Source of the DNA: Scylla paramamosain
Lineage: Eukaryota; Arthropoda; Malacostraca; Decapoda; Portunidae
Length of the DNA stretch: 64,000 nt
Assembly (NCBI RefSeq): GCF_035594125.1
Contig: NC_087157.1
Location: forward strand, 4,165,001 to 4,229,000
Direction of reading: 5' to 3'
Position 1 is the first letter of the stretch; each line of letters opens with the position of its first letter. Of the stretch, positions 51,387 to 64,000 are shown piece by piece. The notes beneath the pieces were generated by a model, which saw only the letters and a program-made list of their open reading frames with translations, did no database searches and had not been told where the DNA came from. The translations under genes and the position numbers were made by a program.

Positions 51387-52607
51387 AAGTAAGGTGCAAT
51401 CGATAGCATTACATCGACTCTCAGCTTACTGACGCCTTGTGTGAGACAGGCAGGACGCAGGTGTCGGCAGGATGGTATTCCGGGGCCCGTGCGTGAATGA
51501 CAAGCGATTGAACAGACAGGAGGGAAAACACAAGGAAGAGGAGAGCAATACAAATGGAGGGATACTATGAAGAACAGTGAAGAAAGGTACCGTGTCCTGA
51601 TGGCTATCTCGGCATTATTCACGCCTCTATTCATTAATCACTGAGCCACGAAGGTCAAGGAATGTATTATGTATTCCAGGAGACACTGAGACAGATGAGA
51701 TGATTTATGCTCGGCGCCCTGACACAGAGGGACGATCAGCTGATGTGACACACAGTTTATGAAAGTGACGAGGCGACGACGGGCGTGACGGGGGAGGCGG
51801 GGATGACGGTCAGCGGCGGAGGCGGTGGTGAAGGAAGAGAAGTGTAACATGAGAGGGAGTGTAGATGGCTCAGCTCCACCACTACCACCACCACCACCAC
51901 CACTACCAGAACCCTACCATCCCCACCACCACTACTACGACCACAACAGCCGCAGAGGCACGATAACGCTGGGAAATAGTTATATACATATTCACAGACG
52001 CACATAAATATTTATATTCATATACATAAATACATGTTTCTAGCGTCCGCACTTCCCACGCGGATGAGAGAGAGGCTGCGGGCGTTCACAGTTCACCTCA
52101 AGAAATTATTTTAAGTTAAAGCTCATGAGAACAAGTAGTAGTAGTAGTAGTAGAAGTAGTAGTAGTAGTAGAGTTTCAAGGGTACAACAGCTCACAGTGA
52201 AACGTAATATCATGCAAAATTTGAGCCCTCTATAAAAAACACAGCAAAAAATATACGTTTTATTGTTCATTCTTCGATTCCTTAGTACCTAAAACTTTTC
52301 ACGATAAACAGCTGCCATAACTTCACTGAGGCAAATAATAAAAACACGGAGGATAACTTGCAGTAATTACATTGATAACACGCCCCTCCATCCCCCCTCC
52401 TCCTGAAGTCTACCTCGACTGTCCAAACATAACTCTATTCTTCCCTTACCTTAAATCGCACGCTGGACTCACCTCCCTTCCTTGCTGTTTGGGTTGGATT
52501 GGGTACTATAGAATCAGCGGGTATTACTAGGCAGCACTGTGTTCTACTGGCGGTGTGTGACTCGATCTTAAGCAGAACACCAAACCAATGGCTCCCTGGT
52601 GTCCAAC

Positions 52608-52610
<3 letters not shown>

Positions 52611-52686
<76 letters not shown>
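52611..52686. repeat. (TG)n microsatellite
   Basis: About 38 units. Confidence 0.95.
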
Positions 52687-52687
<1 letters not shown>

Positions 52688-53049
52688 CTAACCCCCCCAT
52701 CGCCAGTCAGGTATACTCACACGCCTCGTCAGTACACATAATCCGTTAACAGTCTCCACACTGACCTGCAATAGAAAGGAAAAAGAAAGCTATTAGTACG
52801 AAATAAAAGTGTGATTGTTGCATGAATAATAGTTGCATGAATAACTGACATTACCACACGGGCACATGTATGAATGGTGTATTATTGTTAGTGTGCAATA
52901 ATGAACGTGGCAACATTGACTTAAGATTATAATAACAAATAAATCAGTTTTCACATCGTCACCAAACCCCAATTTGCAGTGTAGAAAATGTGCAGGTTTA
53001 TTTATTTCATCTATTCTCTTTTGCGTCGCGTGTTGAAGTAATCAAGGTG

Positions 53050-53052
<3 letters not shown>

Positions 53053-53118
<66 letters not shown>

Positions 53119-53167
53119 AGCCGTTACCAAGAGAAGACAACCACATAAAAATATACAACACTGCACG

Positions 53168-53232
<65 letters not shown>
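53053..53232. repeat. Two (CA)n arrays
   Basis: (CA)n 53053-53118 and 53170-53232, separated by about 50 bp of unique DNA. Confidence 0.95.
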
Positions 53233-53234
<2 letters not shown>

Positions 53235-53295
53235 ACACAGAAGTTTCATTCGGTTACACTTTCTAGATACGCCTGATGTTTCGAGTCGTTACACA

Positions 53296-53296
<1 letters not shown>

Positions 53297-53382
<86 letters not shown>

Positions 53383-53410
53383 CTGTTTAATGTTTTGTCT
53401 TATTATCAAA

Positions 53411-53490
<80 letters not shown>
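53297..53490. repeat. Closely paired (GA)n and (CT)n arrays
   Basis: (GA)n 53297-53380 (about 42 units), a 33-bp AT-rich spacer, then (CT)n 53414-53490 (about 38 units): an inverted pair with a short loop. Confidence 0.95.
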
Positions 53491-53493
<3 letters not shown>

Positions 53494-53629
53494 GACGGCT
53501 GCATTCTTGGCTTACTTGTGTGTCAATATCATCACAACGGAAATTGACTCCACTTGCCAACCCGGAACGGAGTCACCAAAGACACAGGTGACGGGGCCTT
53601 ACTCACCACACTTGGGCTACACCTGGCTA

Positions 53630-53631
<2 letters not shown>

Positions 53632-53679
<48 letters not shown>

Positions 53680-53878
53680 CACATACAAAGCGAGACAGGC
53701 AGATAGATAGATACATAGATAGATAAATAGATACATACATAAGTAGCCAGATGGATACATAGATAGATATTTTATTGACTACAAAACAATATACAGCACA
53801 ATTCCAATAACTAGCATGGTCCGGCAAATTTCTCTTGCACTAAACGCACTAGATATAAGTAAAACATTAGAAACATAC

Positions 53879-53918
<40 letters not shown>
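53632..53918. repeat. (CA)n, (GATA)-type and (CA)n arrays
   Basis: (CA)n 53632-53678, imperfect GATA/CATA repeats 53697-53770, and (CA)n 53880-53918. Confidence 0.92.
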
Positions 53919-53920
<2 letters not shown>

Positions 53921-54137
53921 GAGGGAAGGTTTCCGTATTGCATCATCATCATAATCATCATAAGTTCCTTGAAAACACAAAACTACGCAAGTATTATATT
54001 GTCATGTAAGAAAAAAAAAAAAAAAAAATAACAGTAAAAATATTATCACTGTAAATAGAAAAAAAGACACCTAAAGATACTGCGTAAGGAAAAAAAAAAC
54101 TAAGGATTAAAAAATGTACCTACGTTAATTAGTTGTA

Positions 54138-54235
54138 TATTATTATTATTATTATGATTATTATTATCATTATTATTATTATTATTATTACTGTGGGTGT
54201 CGTTGCTATTATTGTTGCTGTTGTTGTTGTCAGTG
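54138..54235. repeat. (ATT)n and (TTG)n trinucleotide tract
   Basis: Interrupted ATT repeats to about 54190, followed by GTT/GCT-type repeats. Confidence 0.85.
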
Positions 54236-54563
54236 GTGTGGGAGCGGCCAAGGCTCAGGCACCACTCACAAGGCTTCATACATAATGCGGGGAGAAAAAC
54301 ACGAGGAAGAGGAAGGAAGGCATGTGGAAGGTGACTGGGAACGGTGAGAAGGTGGAAGAATAGGGGAAAAAAAAAAGGAGGGAAAGGAACAAGGATAAGA
54401 AGCAGCACACAAATAGTAATAATAGGAGGAGGTAGGAATAGGAGCAGAAGGAAAAAGAAACTAGATGCAGAGGAGGAAGAAAATGAGGAAACAAAATATT
54501 CAGTAGCATCCTTACATGGAAACAAGTACTGGCACAGATAAGGAAACAGACACAAACTTCCTG

Positions 54564-54568
<5 letters not shown>

Positions 54569-54620
<52 letters not shown>
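54569..54620. repeat. (CA)n microsatellite
   Basis: About 26 units. Confidence 0.95.
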
Positions 54621-54829
54621 TATATTTAGACAACTCAGAGGAAAAAAAAGCTGACAAAAATAGTAAGAAACGGCAAAAATAGACCGGCTACAGAGAGTCT
54701 ATTTTACCTGCACTATTTAACGCACCTTTGTGACCAAGTCGGAGCCGTATAAGTGTTGCCAGTGTGTGCGTGTCGCGTCCTTGTCAGCGGGAGAGGAAAG
54801 TGGTTGTGTAACATCACGCGGCAGGCACT

Positions 54830-55335
54830 TCCCTCTCCACCCTCCTCGTCACTCCCATTTTTACTCCTTCCCTTTCCTTTTCTTCCCCACCTCCTCGCTT
54901 CTCCTCAATTTTCTTCCTCCTTCACTTTCCTTTTCTTCCCCGCCTCCTTGTTCTCTTCCTTACTCTTTCCTCCTCCTTCCCTTTCCTTCTCCTCCCCGCC
55001 TCCTCCTTGTTCTCTTCCTCCTCTTCCCCGCCTGCTCCTTGTTCTCTTTTTCTTGCTTTGGTTTATCTTTTATGTTCCTCTTATCTTGTCTCCTCCTTGT
55101 CGTGTTTTCCTTTCTTTTCTTTTTGGCCTTTCTCCTCTCCTTGTTTTCCTTCTTCCAATACTTCCTTATTTTCACCATATTCTTTTTTTTACTCATCATT
55201 AGCATTTTTCCTTCTTCCTCTGTCTTTTTCTTCTTTCTTTTCGCTCTTCCTTTACCTTCTCTTCTTCCTTTTTGTTCTCCTTTCTTACCCTCACCCTCGT
55301 CTCTCCCTTGTCTCTTTCCTCACTCCTCGCCAATA
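54830..55335. repeat. 500-bp polypyrimidine low-complexity tract
   Basis: Almost entirely C and T on the plus strand with imperfect repeats of CTCCTCCTTGTTCTCTTCCT and CTTTCCTTTTCTTCCCC. The 291-aa frame through it is Ser/Leu/Phe/Pro only and is not credible as a protein. Confidence 0.85.
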
Positions 55336-56449
55336 AGCTCCTCGACACCCGTACCTCACGTCTTCCCAGGCCGGCCAGTCTCCTCCATCACCCCGTGGAC
55401 ACCTGAGGGAACCACCGGGTCACCTCCCTGTACCTGGCGCCCATTAGGTGGTCTGAGGTTTCCTTTATACCCTCCCTTCCCCCAGCCTTGTCCAGCGCCT
55501 TACAGTCCCTGCACACCACACGCTTATTACCAACTTTCGCTTCCCAGTCTTCCGTGTGAACGTATATTTTTCTCCGTCCCCGTCGCTGCCGCGTCCCACA
55601 GCTAAAGTACGCCAGCCGTCTCGAAAAGCCCTCCTGTTGGCGCGTAATTATGATAAACAAATTAAGCGCCGGGCAATTAAGTAATTCAACGCTGGAAACT
55701 GCCGCAAATGGGGCTTTTGAGGGAAAACCCGACAGGAGCTGAGGGACTGAGGGGCGAGGGTTTCTTAACCACAGTGAAATAAGTTTCCGGTGGCGGAAAG
55801 TGGCGAGCAGCCCAGACGGCCAAAGACCCTCGTCCCGCCGGCCGCCTCTTTATGGCTCAACCCAAGGCACGAAAACACCGTCATCAGAAATACGAGACTC
55901 TTTCCACTCTACTTTACTGAAATACCTGTCTTGAAAAAATTCCGCGATGAAGTGACCACAGGCACTTCCCGGCGACCAGACATGACGCGCCGGCCAGCAG
56001 CGATCCCCGCTGGTGGTGTCTGTGTCCCAGCACCACCCAGGGCGCCGCCACGCCAGACCACCGCAAAGGAAAAGAAAAATATTTACACAACAAATATTCC
56101 TGGTGATCGTCTTTCCCAGACAACACACTCGGCAAAATTTACGTTCATGTTTAGCTCCATTACTGGTCACCGAGGACCTTCTGTAGCTGCGAGGGAGATA
56201 ACGTAGCAGATAACGTTCCTACCGGCGCACAAGGAAACAAAAATGACCATGGGAAACCGCAACTAAGGGAATACAGAGGCGATATCAGATGCCGGACTCC
56301 CCACAATGACTTCCTTGTTCCCGCCCTGAGCTGCGGGCGAGGCACTGTCCAGGTGCGTGAAATAACACCTGAGGCACCGCGCTCGCTCGCCTGCCGCACA
56401 CAACACCCTTTCCTCAGTCGCCGCCTGGAGCAGAAAATCGACAACTCCT

Positions 56450-56528
<79 letters not shown>

Positions 56529-56560
56529 ATGCAGCAGCAGTAGTAGTAGTAGTAGAAGCA
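56450..56560. repeat. (AGT)n array
   Basis: About 27 AGT units, a short GCAGCAGCAG interruption and five more units. Confidence 0.95.
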
Positions 56561-56608
56561 GTTCAAATAATGAGAGAAGATATTGCTGTCGTAGTGGTAT
56601 CATGCTTG

Positions 56609-56614
<6 letters not shown>

Positions 56615-56653
<39 letters not shown>
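56615..56653. repeat. (GT)n microsatellite
   Basis: About 19 units. Confidence 0.95.
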
Positions 56654-56654
<1 letters not shown>

Positions 56655-56963
56655 CGCCTGTCCGTTCATCACCACCCACCTGTACGATGATGACGAAACA
56701 CAACACACTCAAGCGGCAAGGTACAGTCACGGCCTCTGATGACTCAGCGACTCAACCTCCGTCACCACCACCACCACCACCACCACCACTCCCAAGCCCC
56801 CAGCGAGACGTCCCAACACACCGCCTCGGGCTCATCACAAATCACTCGATGGCTCCTTAGGTAATATATTTCTACTAAACAGGTGACTCACACGAGACTT
56901 TTACTTTCCTTACCTGTGCTAAAATGTGAGTATGTGCGACACGACTCGACTGTACTTGAGTCA

Positions 56964-57066
<103 letters not shown>

Positions 57067-57403
57067 GCGTCCACCAAGTGAGTATAAAACTGGAGGAAGA
57101 ATTTTCACCTGCCATTAAAAAAACAAAACAGGCGTGAAGAGAATGTCGTAACGTTCTCAGCAGTGAATGCTTGATAAGCCAGACACCCCATTTCTCCTCC
57201 TCCTCCTCCTTCTATTTTCTTCCACCCTGCCTCCCCCTGTTGTCCTCATTTTTACAAGTACCTTAAAAGGGCGACTACATGCTTCATCCACTCCCCCTAC
57301 CCTCCCACCCTTCGGCCCCCTCCCCCCCACACACACACACATCATCATGCAGCCTTCGACATGGACACACTGAGTCACCGAGAGAGAGAGGGTCACTGTC
57401 CGC

Positions 57404-57406
<3 letters not shown>

Positions 57407-57476
<70 letters not shown>
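57407..57476. repeat. (CA)n microsatellite
   Basis: About 34 units. Confidence 0.95.
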
Positions 57477-57477
<1 letters not shown>

Positions 57478-58750
57478 GCATCCCGCACCCCCTCTGAGCC
57501 AGCAGGAGCCACAGCTGGAGTCAGGTCATCCCGCAGGGTCACAGGCCGAGGTGGTCGCCATATGTGTAATCTCGTCATTCAGCTTAACAAGGACGTGATC
57601 CAGGAAGTAACGACCTGCCTTCACAGCCCTGGCCCTCCCTCAAGTTTCCCTTCCTGTCTGCCTGCTTCCCTCCCTCCGCAACCCTCTCCTACCCCTCCCC
57701 TCCCTTCATGACCCACAGGACCTCTCCCAGCAGAAGCAGAGAGCGCTGAACCTCGGCTATTGTCCTTTAAAACAAAAATTACAATATCCTCATTTTCGTT
57801 GCCAGAGTTTCCTGATACATCCAGTCTCGCGGTCGCCCTCAGAGCCTCTGCGGCGGGGAAGGAAGCACCTGTCCCTCCTCAGGTGCACCGGGGAGTTAAT
57901 TACACTTCCTGACCAGGTGAGCTATGAGGGGGCAGGGACACAGGGTCGTGGGAATGTGACTGATGAATGGAGATGTATGGTGCCCCCTGGAGGATGTGAC
58001 GTGAGACCATTAGTACGCATTACACCGCGTCGCCAGCAGGTTCATCTCGGGATATTACACCAAATTGCCCCGCCACCCAAGAGAAGATAGCGCGGCCAGG
58101 TAACGCGGGTTATGACAACACGGCAAGTGGATGAAGACCTTTAGTTCACCTTTCGGAAACAGAGATATTACTTAAATGAATACAATGGCGCTCTGAGGAT
58201 AACGAGTCACGCAGTTAGGTTAAGTTAGGTAACTAGTCACAGCCGGATGGTAAGATGTACTACTGGCCATTACGGGAGTTATTTTACAGCACCAATTTGT
58301 TTCCATCACAATTTACTTCACAGGATTCCAAGTGACGTAGTTAATCGTTTAATTGCTATCTATGGCCGTCTTGTGTTGACACTGAGATCACTAATAAATT
58401 GTTTGGATAGACTTAAAGAAAAAATATATATACGAAGTCAAATTGATCTTTTCCTTAGCTACAGAAATAAATATCTAAGAAACTGTGGTACGAAAAAAAA
58501 TAAATAAATAATGCAATTAAAGTTGTAGATGATCATGGGAAAGATTGACTAGCAGTGAAAAGGTTAACTAACACCAAACCAAGCACGGAGAGAAAAAAAA
58601 GCAATAAAAACACTTCAAAACTACTTACACTAATACTTACCAATACTAACAATAAGATTAACCAAGAAAACGAATCGAGGTCCAAATTAGTAAACCTCAA
58701 GTGGCAAATTGTAGCACTTACACAGAAAATCGTCCGGGTGATTGTTCCTA

Positions 58751-58751
<1 letters not shown>

Positions 58752-58796
<45 letters not shown>
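58752..58796. repeat. (GA)n microsatellite
   Basis: About 22 units. Confidence 0.95.
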
Positions 58797-58798
<2 letters not shown>

Positions 58799-59304
58799 CA
58801 GCTACTCACTCGATAACCTGACCTGAAGACACGACGCAAAACACGGCTCCTGACACTGGCGCTGATCAACTTAATCCCCAATCTCTAATCTCGAGTCTTG
58901 TTTGTACCACTTATGATATGCCTTAACGTGCCCTTCCTGCTGCCCCTCCTGCCCCTCCCCGCCCTCAGACACGCCGGAATGGGAGCAAGAACAGCCGTGT
59001 CAAGGAACGTGATGGGATGAGAAGGGAGGATGGAGAAAGAATGGTGGGAAAAATAATAATACCAAAAAAAAAGGTAGAGATGAGGGGCATAAGAAGAGGG
59101 GAGATAAAAAGAAGGGTGATGAGAGATTTGGGAAAAGGAAGAGAGAGGGGAAAGGAGGAGGAGGGTGAAGAGACGAGAGGGGATATTGTGAAAGTGATGA
59201 GAGGTGGAGGGTGGGAAAGGGAGGGAGAGGAAAAGACAATGGGTAGATGGAAAGCGTGATCTTAATTCTAAGGTTAACTTGGGGCAATAAAGGACATCCG
59301 GTGA

Positions 59305-59441
<137 letters not shown>

Positions 59442-59646
59442 ACAATTAAAATTACAAAACCAAAAGAAGACAGTGGATGGTTGCGAAATAACGGAAGCAG
59501 GAAGGTTGATGGAATAAGGCACAAGAGGAAGAAGAAGAGGAGTATGAGCAAACAGGTGGTGGGAGCGTGGGACACACCAACATGTGCACAGGTGTTGAGA
59601 TAAAGACAGACTACCAGGTACATGGAAACACCTGTCACCACACTTG

Positions 59647-59838
<192 letters not shown>

Positions 59839-60870
59839 GAGACGAGGACAGATGAGGCGATGTGTGATAATCTCGAGCGTGAGGCGTGAAGGGCAGAGAG
59901 GGAGAAGAAAGGAATGAAGGAGGTGTATTAAAAGGGGGGAAGGGGAAGAAGGAGGAGGAGGAGGAGGAGGAGGAGCCACGTGGAATGTGGTGGAAGAACA
60001 GGAAGAGAATGGAACAAAGGGTGCGAGACTATAATAATTCTACATAATAACAACATCACAGAAGGAAAGAGAGCGGAGTGTAGCATAAATGTGTCCATGC
60101 TAAGATGATTGTATTGGTGGGGGAGAGGACATATAGAGACAAAAATGCAAGGAGACAGATGAAAAAGAGGGTCTCTGTTACAAGGGAGAGTGGGTGGGGA
60201 GGACACTTCTACTTTTCTGCCATCTCCATTAGTAGTTCACGAAGAGTAATCAAACAACCTAGAAGAAAACTAAAGCCCTAGTGTTGTCTGTTATCCTTTG
60301 CAGTTCTTTGTACAGGTGGGATGGTGGGATGCCGGGGAGGTGAAAGAGGTGGAGGAGGAGGAGGAGGAGGAGGTTAATGCCACTTCCTGCGGCTCTAAGA
60401 AGCACCTCGCTCCCCGCGCCCTGAACGCCTTGCTGATGATTGCTGCAATCTTATAAGAGAAAAACCAAAGCAAACACAACAGCCACGATTATTGTAACCT
60501 AATGGACCAACTAATGCCCCAAATGTACCTCGTTTACTTGTCACGACCTGAACTCCACTTTCTACAAGAATCGCAGTAGTAATCTGACAAATACACGTAA
60601 CAGCGGCCTTCTTATAACTAAATCACGAAAATGTCACGTCATTCACCACATTTTCACACATTTAGTCCATTAGCTTCCATAAATGACTGTAATACTTGGA
60701 GGAAATCTTAAGAAGGTTACCACAAGGGGCAGTCTGAGGTCCCCGAGTAGCGATGCAGGGGGTGACTGGACTGTGGGCCAAGGATTGAACATATACGTTC
60801 CTTGCTGTCGACTGAGAAGGGAGTGGAGTGGCCGGGTGAGAGTGGTTCTTTACCTCATTCACCTCCTCCG

Positions 60871-60918
<48 letters not shown>

Positions 60919-60919
60919 G
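60871..60919. repeat. (ACT)n array
   Basis: About 16 units; the reverse complement of the (AGT)n motif at 56450. Confidence 0.95.
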
Positions 60920-60940
60920 TAATCAAACCTAACCTTTAAC

Positions 60941-61350
60941 TACTACTTAGCTCCCAAGTCATCGTCATTTATCTAATTCTTAAACTGTTATGACATGTGA
61001 AACTTAATTAAATAAATGGTTGTTAGTTTAGAATGCAATATCGAAAGACACCACTGACAGAAATTATTGAGTAGTGTACCAGTGTTCAGTAAATTGGCTT
61101 AGAGCGGCTTCAGGTGAGTGAGTGATGGAAACGCAACACCGTAGATCCATTCTGCAGTTCACTAAAGTGTTAAGTCTCAGGTAAAGACATAGGTAGTACT
61201 TAATTAGCTTCCCAGTCACCGTCATGTATCTAATTCTTCAACCATTATGATATATCAGGCTTAATAAAATAATTGCATGTAAGTTTAGAGTTAATTTTCA
61301 AAGACATTAATGGCAGCAAGACGAATCCTTGAGTGCTAAAGAAAATTTAG
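60941..61350. repeat. Diverged duplication, two copies about 250 bp apart
   Basis: CATTTATCTAATTCTTAAAC (unit from 60941) and CATGTATCTAATTCTTCAAC (unit from 61194) head two segments that keep collinear words (TTATGA, TTAGTTTAGA/TAAGTTTAGA, AAAGACA, TTGAGT) over about 150 bp with many substitutions. Confidence 0.75.
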
Positions 61351-61530
61351 TGCAATTAGTTCTATTCCTTCTCCGTAAAATCGTCATGAATTACCCCGTT
61401 AAGTGCCAATTGTCATATAGGCACTGGATGTAAGATTGCTGGCATTGCCTTTCTAAATTTCACAATGCAAAAGTTCATAAATATTTCCATTGTTGTGAAC
61501 ACTTGGAAGATCCTCCTAAACTCACTGTGC

Positions 61531-61637
<107 letters not shown>

Positions 61638-61848
61638 AAGACAAACCCAAAGCCTAGAAGGACAAATATTATTACATAACACGCTCCGCTGCGGAGGCCG
61701 CCAGAGGGTTCTTTTTTCCCTCATTGTTAGTCCTTGGCGATCCTTCTTTACATAAACGATAAAAAAAGCAACGTCAGCAGGTGAGCGACGGGCGGCCAAG
61801 CAAGCTAAACACACGTTAGGAGACAAGTTTCCAGCATCAGGGGGATGA

Positions 61849-61977
<129 letters not shown>

Positions 61978-63319
61978 TTTAATAACTCTCCCGAAAAAAA
62001 AAGTCACTATTTTAAAAGAATACAGCAGGACGTACATTTTTCCGTCTGCGCTGCTTTACTTTGGAATACTAGATGCAAAAATCAAACAGGTTATGCAAGA
62101 GTGGCTTAGAACAAACGGCGAGGCAATAGAGATGAGTGGACAATGTGGAGGAGGAGGTGGAATCATAGTGGCTGATAAGATAATGATAAAGGAGTAAGCC
62201 AGTAAAATAAAACAGGTAGCTAATAACAGCATGACCTCCAGTGGCTGTTAACTTCCAAACGTTAATGAAACAGACTGATCCACAATACCTCGAAGTCAAC
62301 ACAAGAGTAATCAGAGGAACTTCCATGATCACAGGAACCTCCGGCAGCGTCTCACCTTCCCCATCGCCGCCTGCACCTCATGGCCGGAAGCTGATAAGTA
62401 CACGCCACTTGCTCCCCATCCTTGCTTCCCTTCACCCCTGCACCATTCCTCCCTTCCCAAGCTCCCAAGCCTCCTCTCATTCATAACTATTCTCCTCTTA
62501 AATATTCCACCTTTCCCTACTCACCACATCATCCTCAGTCCTTACTATTTATCCTACATCCTTTCTTCCTCCACACGACTCCCGCCAGTATCTTCCACAT
62601 CCTCCTCTACATCTCCACATCCTCCTCTGCCAACATCTCAGCCCCGGGATCTCGCTAATGACGCGTAGCTGAGAATAAGCCAACAGACCAACCAGCCAGT
62701 TTTTGCAACCAACCAACTGCTGCGGGAAAAAGAACTGCACCCTGTTTTTTCTCCCTTCTTGCTCTTCTTTAACCTTCACTCAGTACGTGACAGCAATAAA
62801 TGAATAAAACAATAACGAACTTCGCTCCCTCCATGCTGGTCATCACATGTGGGAGAACTGTAAGTGGGTGGTAATTAAGGTGATGGTTAGATCGGCTCAC
62901 CTCAACGCCTCCAGGAAGGGGCGTCAGGTGTTGCTCGTCGTCTACTTAAGGACTTCAAGGTTCACACACTTCAGGCGCCTAATCACTCGATAACCAGAGG
63001 GGAGGAGGAGGAAGGGAGGAGGAGGAGGAGGAAGAAACGATTGGCTTTTTTTTTCCATTTCCTTTGCCTCTCCACCTCTCCCCAACATCCTCTCCATCTC
63101 CTCCCTCTCCCCCATCCTTCGTCACGCTCAGATCACCACATTCACCACTCCAAGCCTCGTTACACTCAGCAGTATCATGATGCTACACAAACCTTCCTTC
63201 GCTCACACCTGTCCCACACACCTCACAACTCTCACTACTCAACTCTCACTCCACATCCTCTTTCAGCAGGTTAAAGAACGAAGTTAAGTCGTAGCGTCTG
63301 TATATACATAAACTCTTTT

Positions 63320-63464
63320 GTGTGTGTGTGTGTGTGTGTGTGTGGAAGGGAGGTGGACGAAGTGGAGGTTAGGGAGTTTGTTCCCACGCTGTGACCAAAA
63401 AACCAGATCAGGACCCACACGTAGCCAATAAAGTTCTATTCCTTAAGATTTATACGTCCGCATA

Positions 63465-63514
<50 letters not shown>

Positions 63515-63744
63515 TGAAGAAATAATACCAAACCACCACAAGGTAAAAGAAATATCATACAAACCAAAACTATTCCAATAACAAAGAAGAAAAGCGAAAA
63601 AAAAGTGAAAAAAATAACAAAAACAAACAGACAAACTAACCCTAACTCTTGCTCTTCCCACCCAAAAATATGTCGAAATCCTGCAAATATATGACCGAAT
63701 CCAACGACCTTTACTGTCAATCAACTTATGCACGGCAAGACTCC

Positions 63745-63809
<65 letters not shown>

Positions 63810-63838
63810 CTTGTCGTCATCCATACACACACACACAC
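63320..63838. repeat. Cluster of (GT)n, (CA)n and (CT)n arrays
   Basis: (GT)n 63320-63343, (CA)n 63468-63513, (CA)n-(CT)n 63746-63806 and a short (CA)n at 63823-63838. Confidence 0.93.
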
Positions 63839-64000
63839 ATACATTCACCAAGGCAAGCACTGAGTTAGGTTGCAGCATTACGCCAGCCTCCAGATACGTG
63901 TTGATATGTTTGCCACGCGCACTGAACAGTAAACAAAAGGCCGATGTGTGGTTGTATGCATGTAGACAGCTCTCTCCCTTTCCTGCTTCCTCCCTCTCTC

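Noticed and set aside
54730..55605. Longest raw ORF in the window (291 aa)
   Set aside because: Runs through a polypyrimidine tract, giving only Ser/Leu/Phe/Pro residues; overlapping frames are equally open.
55790..56206. 138-aa plus-strand frame in GC-rich DNA
   Set aside because: No recognisable domain, opposite-strand frames of similar length, no splice support.

Overview
The window is nuclear DNA from an animal, most likely a decapod crustacean. Genes are split by short introns with GT-AG borders, intergenic DNA is AT-rich, and there is an extreme load of very long, nearly perfect dinucleotide arrays ((CT/GA)n, (CA/GT)n, (TA)n) plus (GGA)n and (AGT)n. That microsatellite density is typical of crab, shrimp and lobster genomes; the taxon call is inference, and I cannot go below order level.

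Layout. (1) About 1.2-7.7 kb, plus strand: a complete small gene of four coding exons (CDS 2471-7302, 142 aa), recognisable as SNRNP27, the 27 kDa RS-type protein of the U4/U6.U5 tri-snRNP. (2) About 7.7-16.7 kb: intergenic DNA with two non-autonomous DNA transposons that keep their terminal inverted repeats and target duplications (one hAT-type, one pogo/Tigger-type), a 1.4 kb block of minisatellites (28-bp and 45-bp units) and a near-perfect hairpin. (3) About 16.8-36.4 kb, minus strand: 25 phase-consistent coding exons of one long coiled-coil protein (about 1840 residues visible) ending in a Ser/Pro/Thr-rich linker and one fibronectin type III domain. I do not recognise its family. Its first exon(s) were not found, and one exon is one base short of keeping the frame. 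(4) About 36.4-64 kb: no gene I can support. This is probably upstream or long-first-intron DNA of the coiled-coil gene, crowded with more than 40 long microsatellites, purine- or pyrimidine-biased tracts and local tandem duplications.

The two genes are arranged tail to tail. SNRNP27 acts in the spliceosome; the minus-strand protein looks like an elongated structural or scaffold protein. Nothing in the sequence links their functions. I saw no autonomous transposon ORF, rRNA, canonical tRNA, CRISPR or bacterial/viral block. Most long open frames in the window are Leu-Ser, Arg-Glu, Tyr-Ile, Cys-Val or His-Thr repeats read through microsatellites and are not genes. I did not find a convincing undescribed biological system; the items most worth checking are the frame break, the unidentified coiled-coil/FN3 protein and the structured mobile elements.
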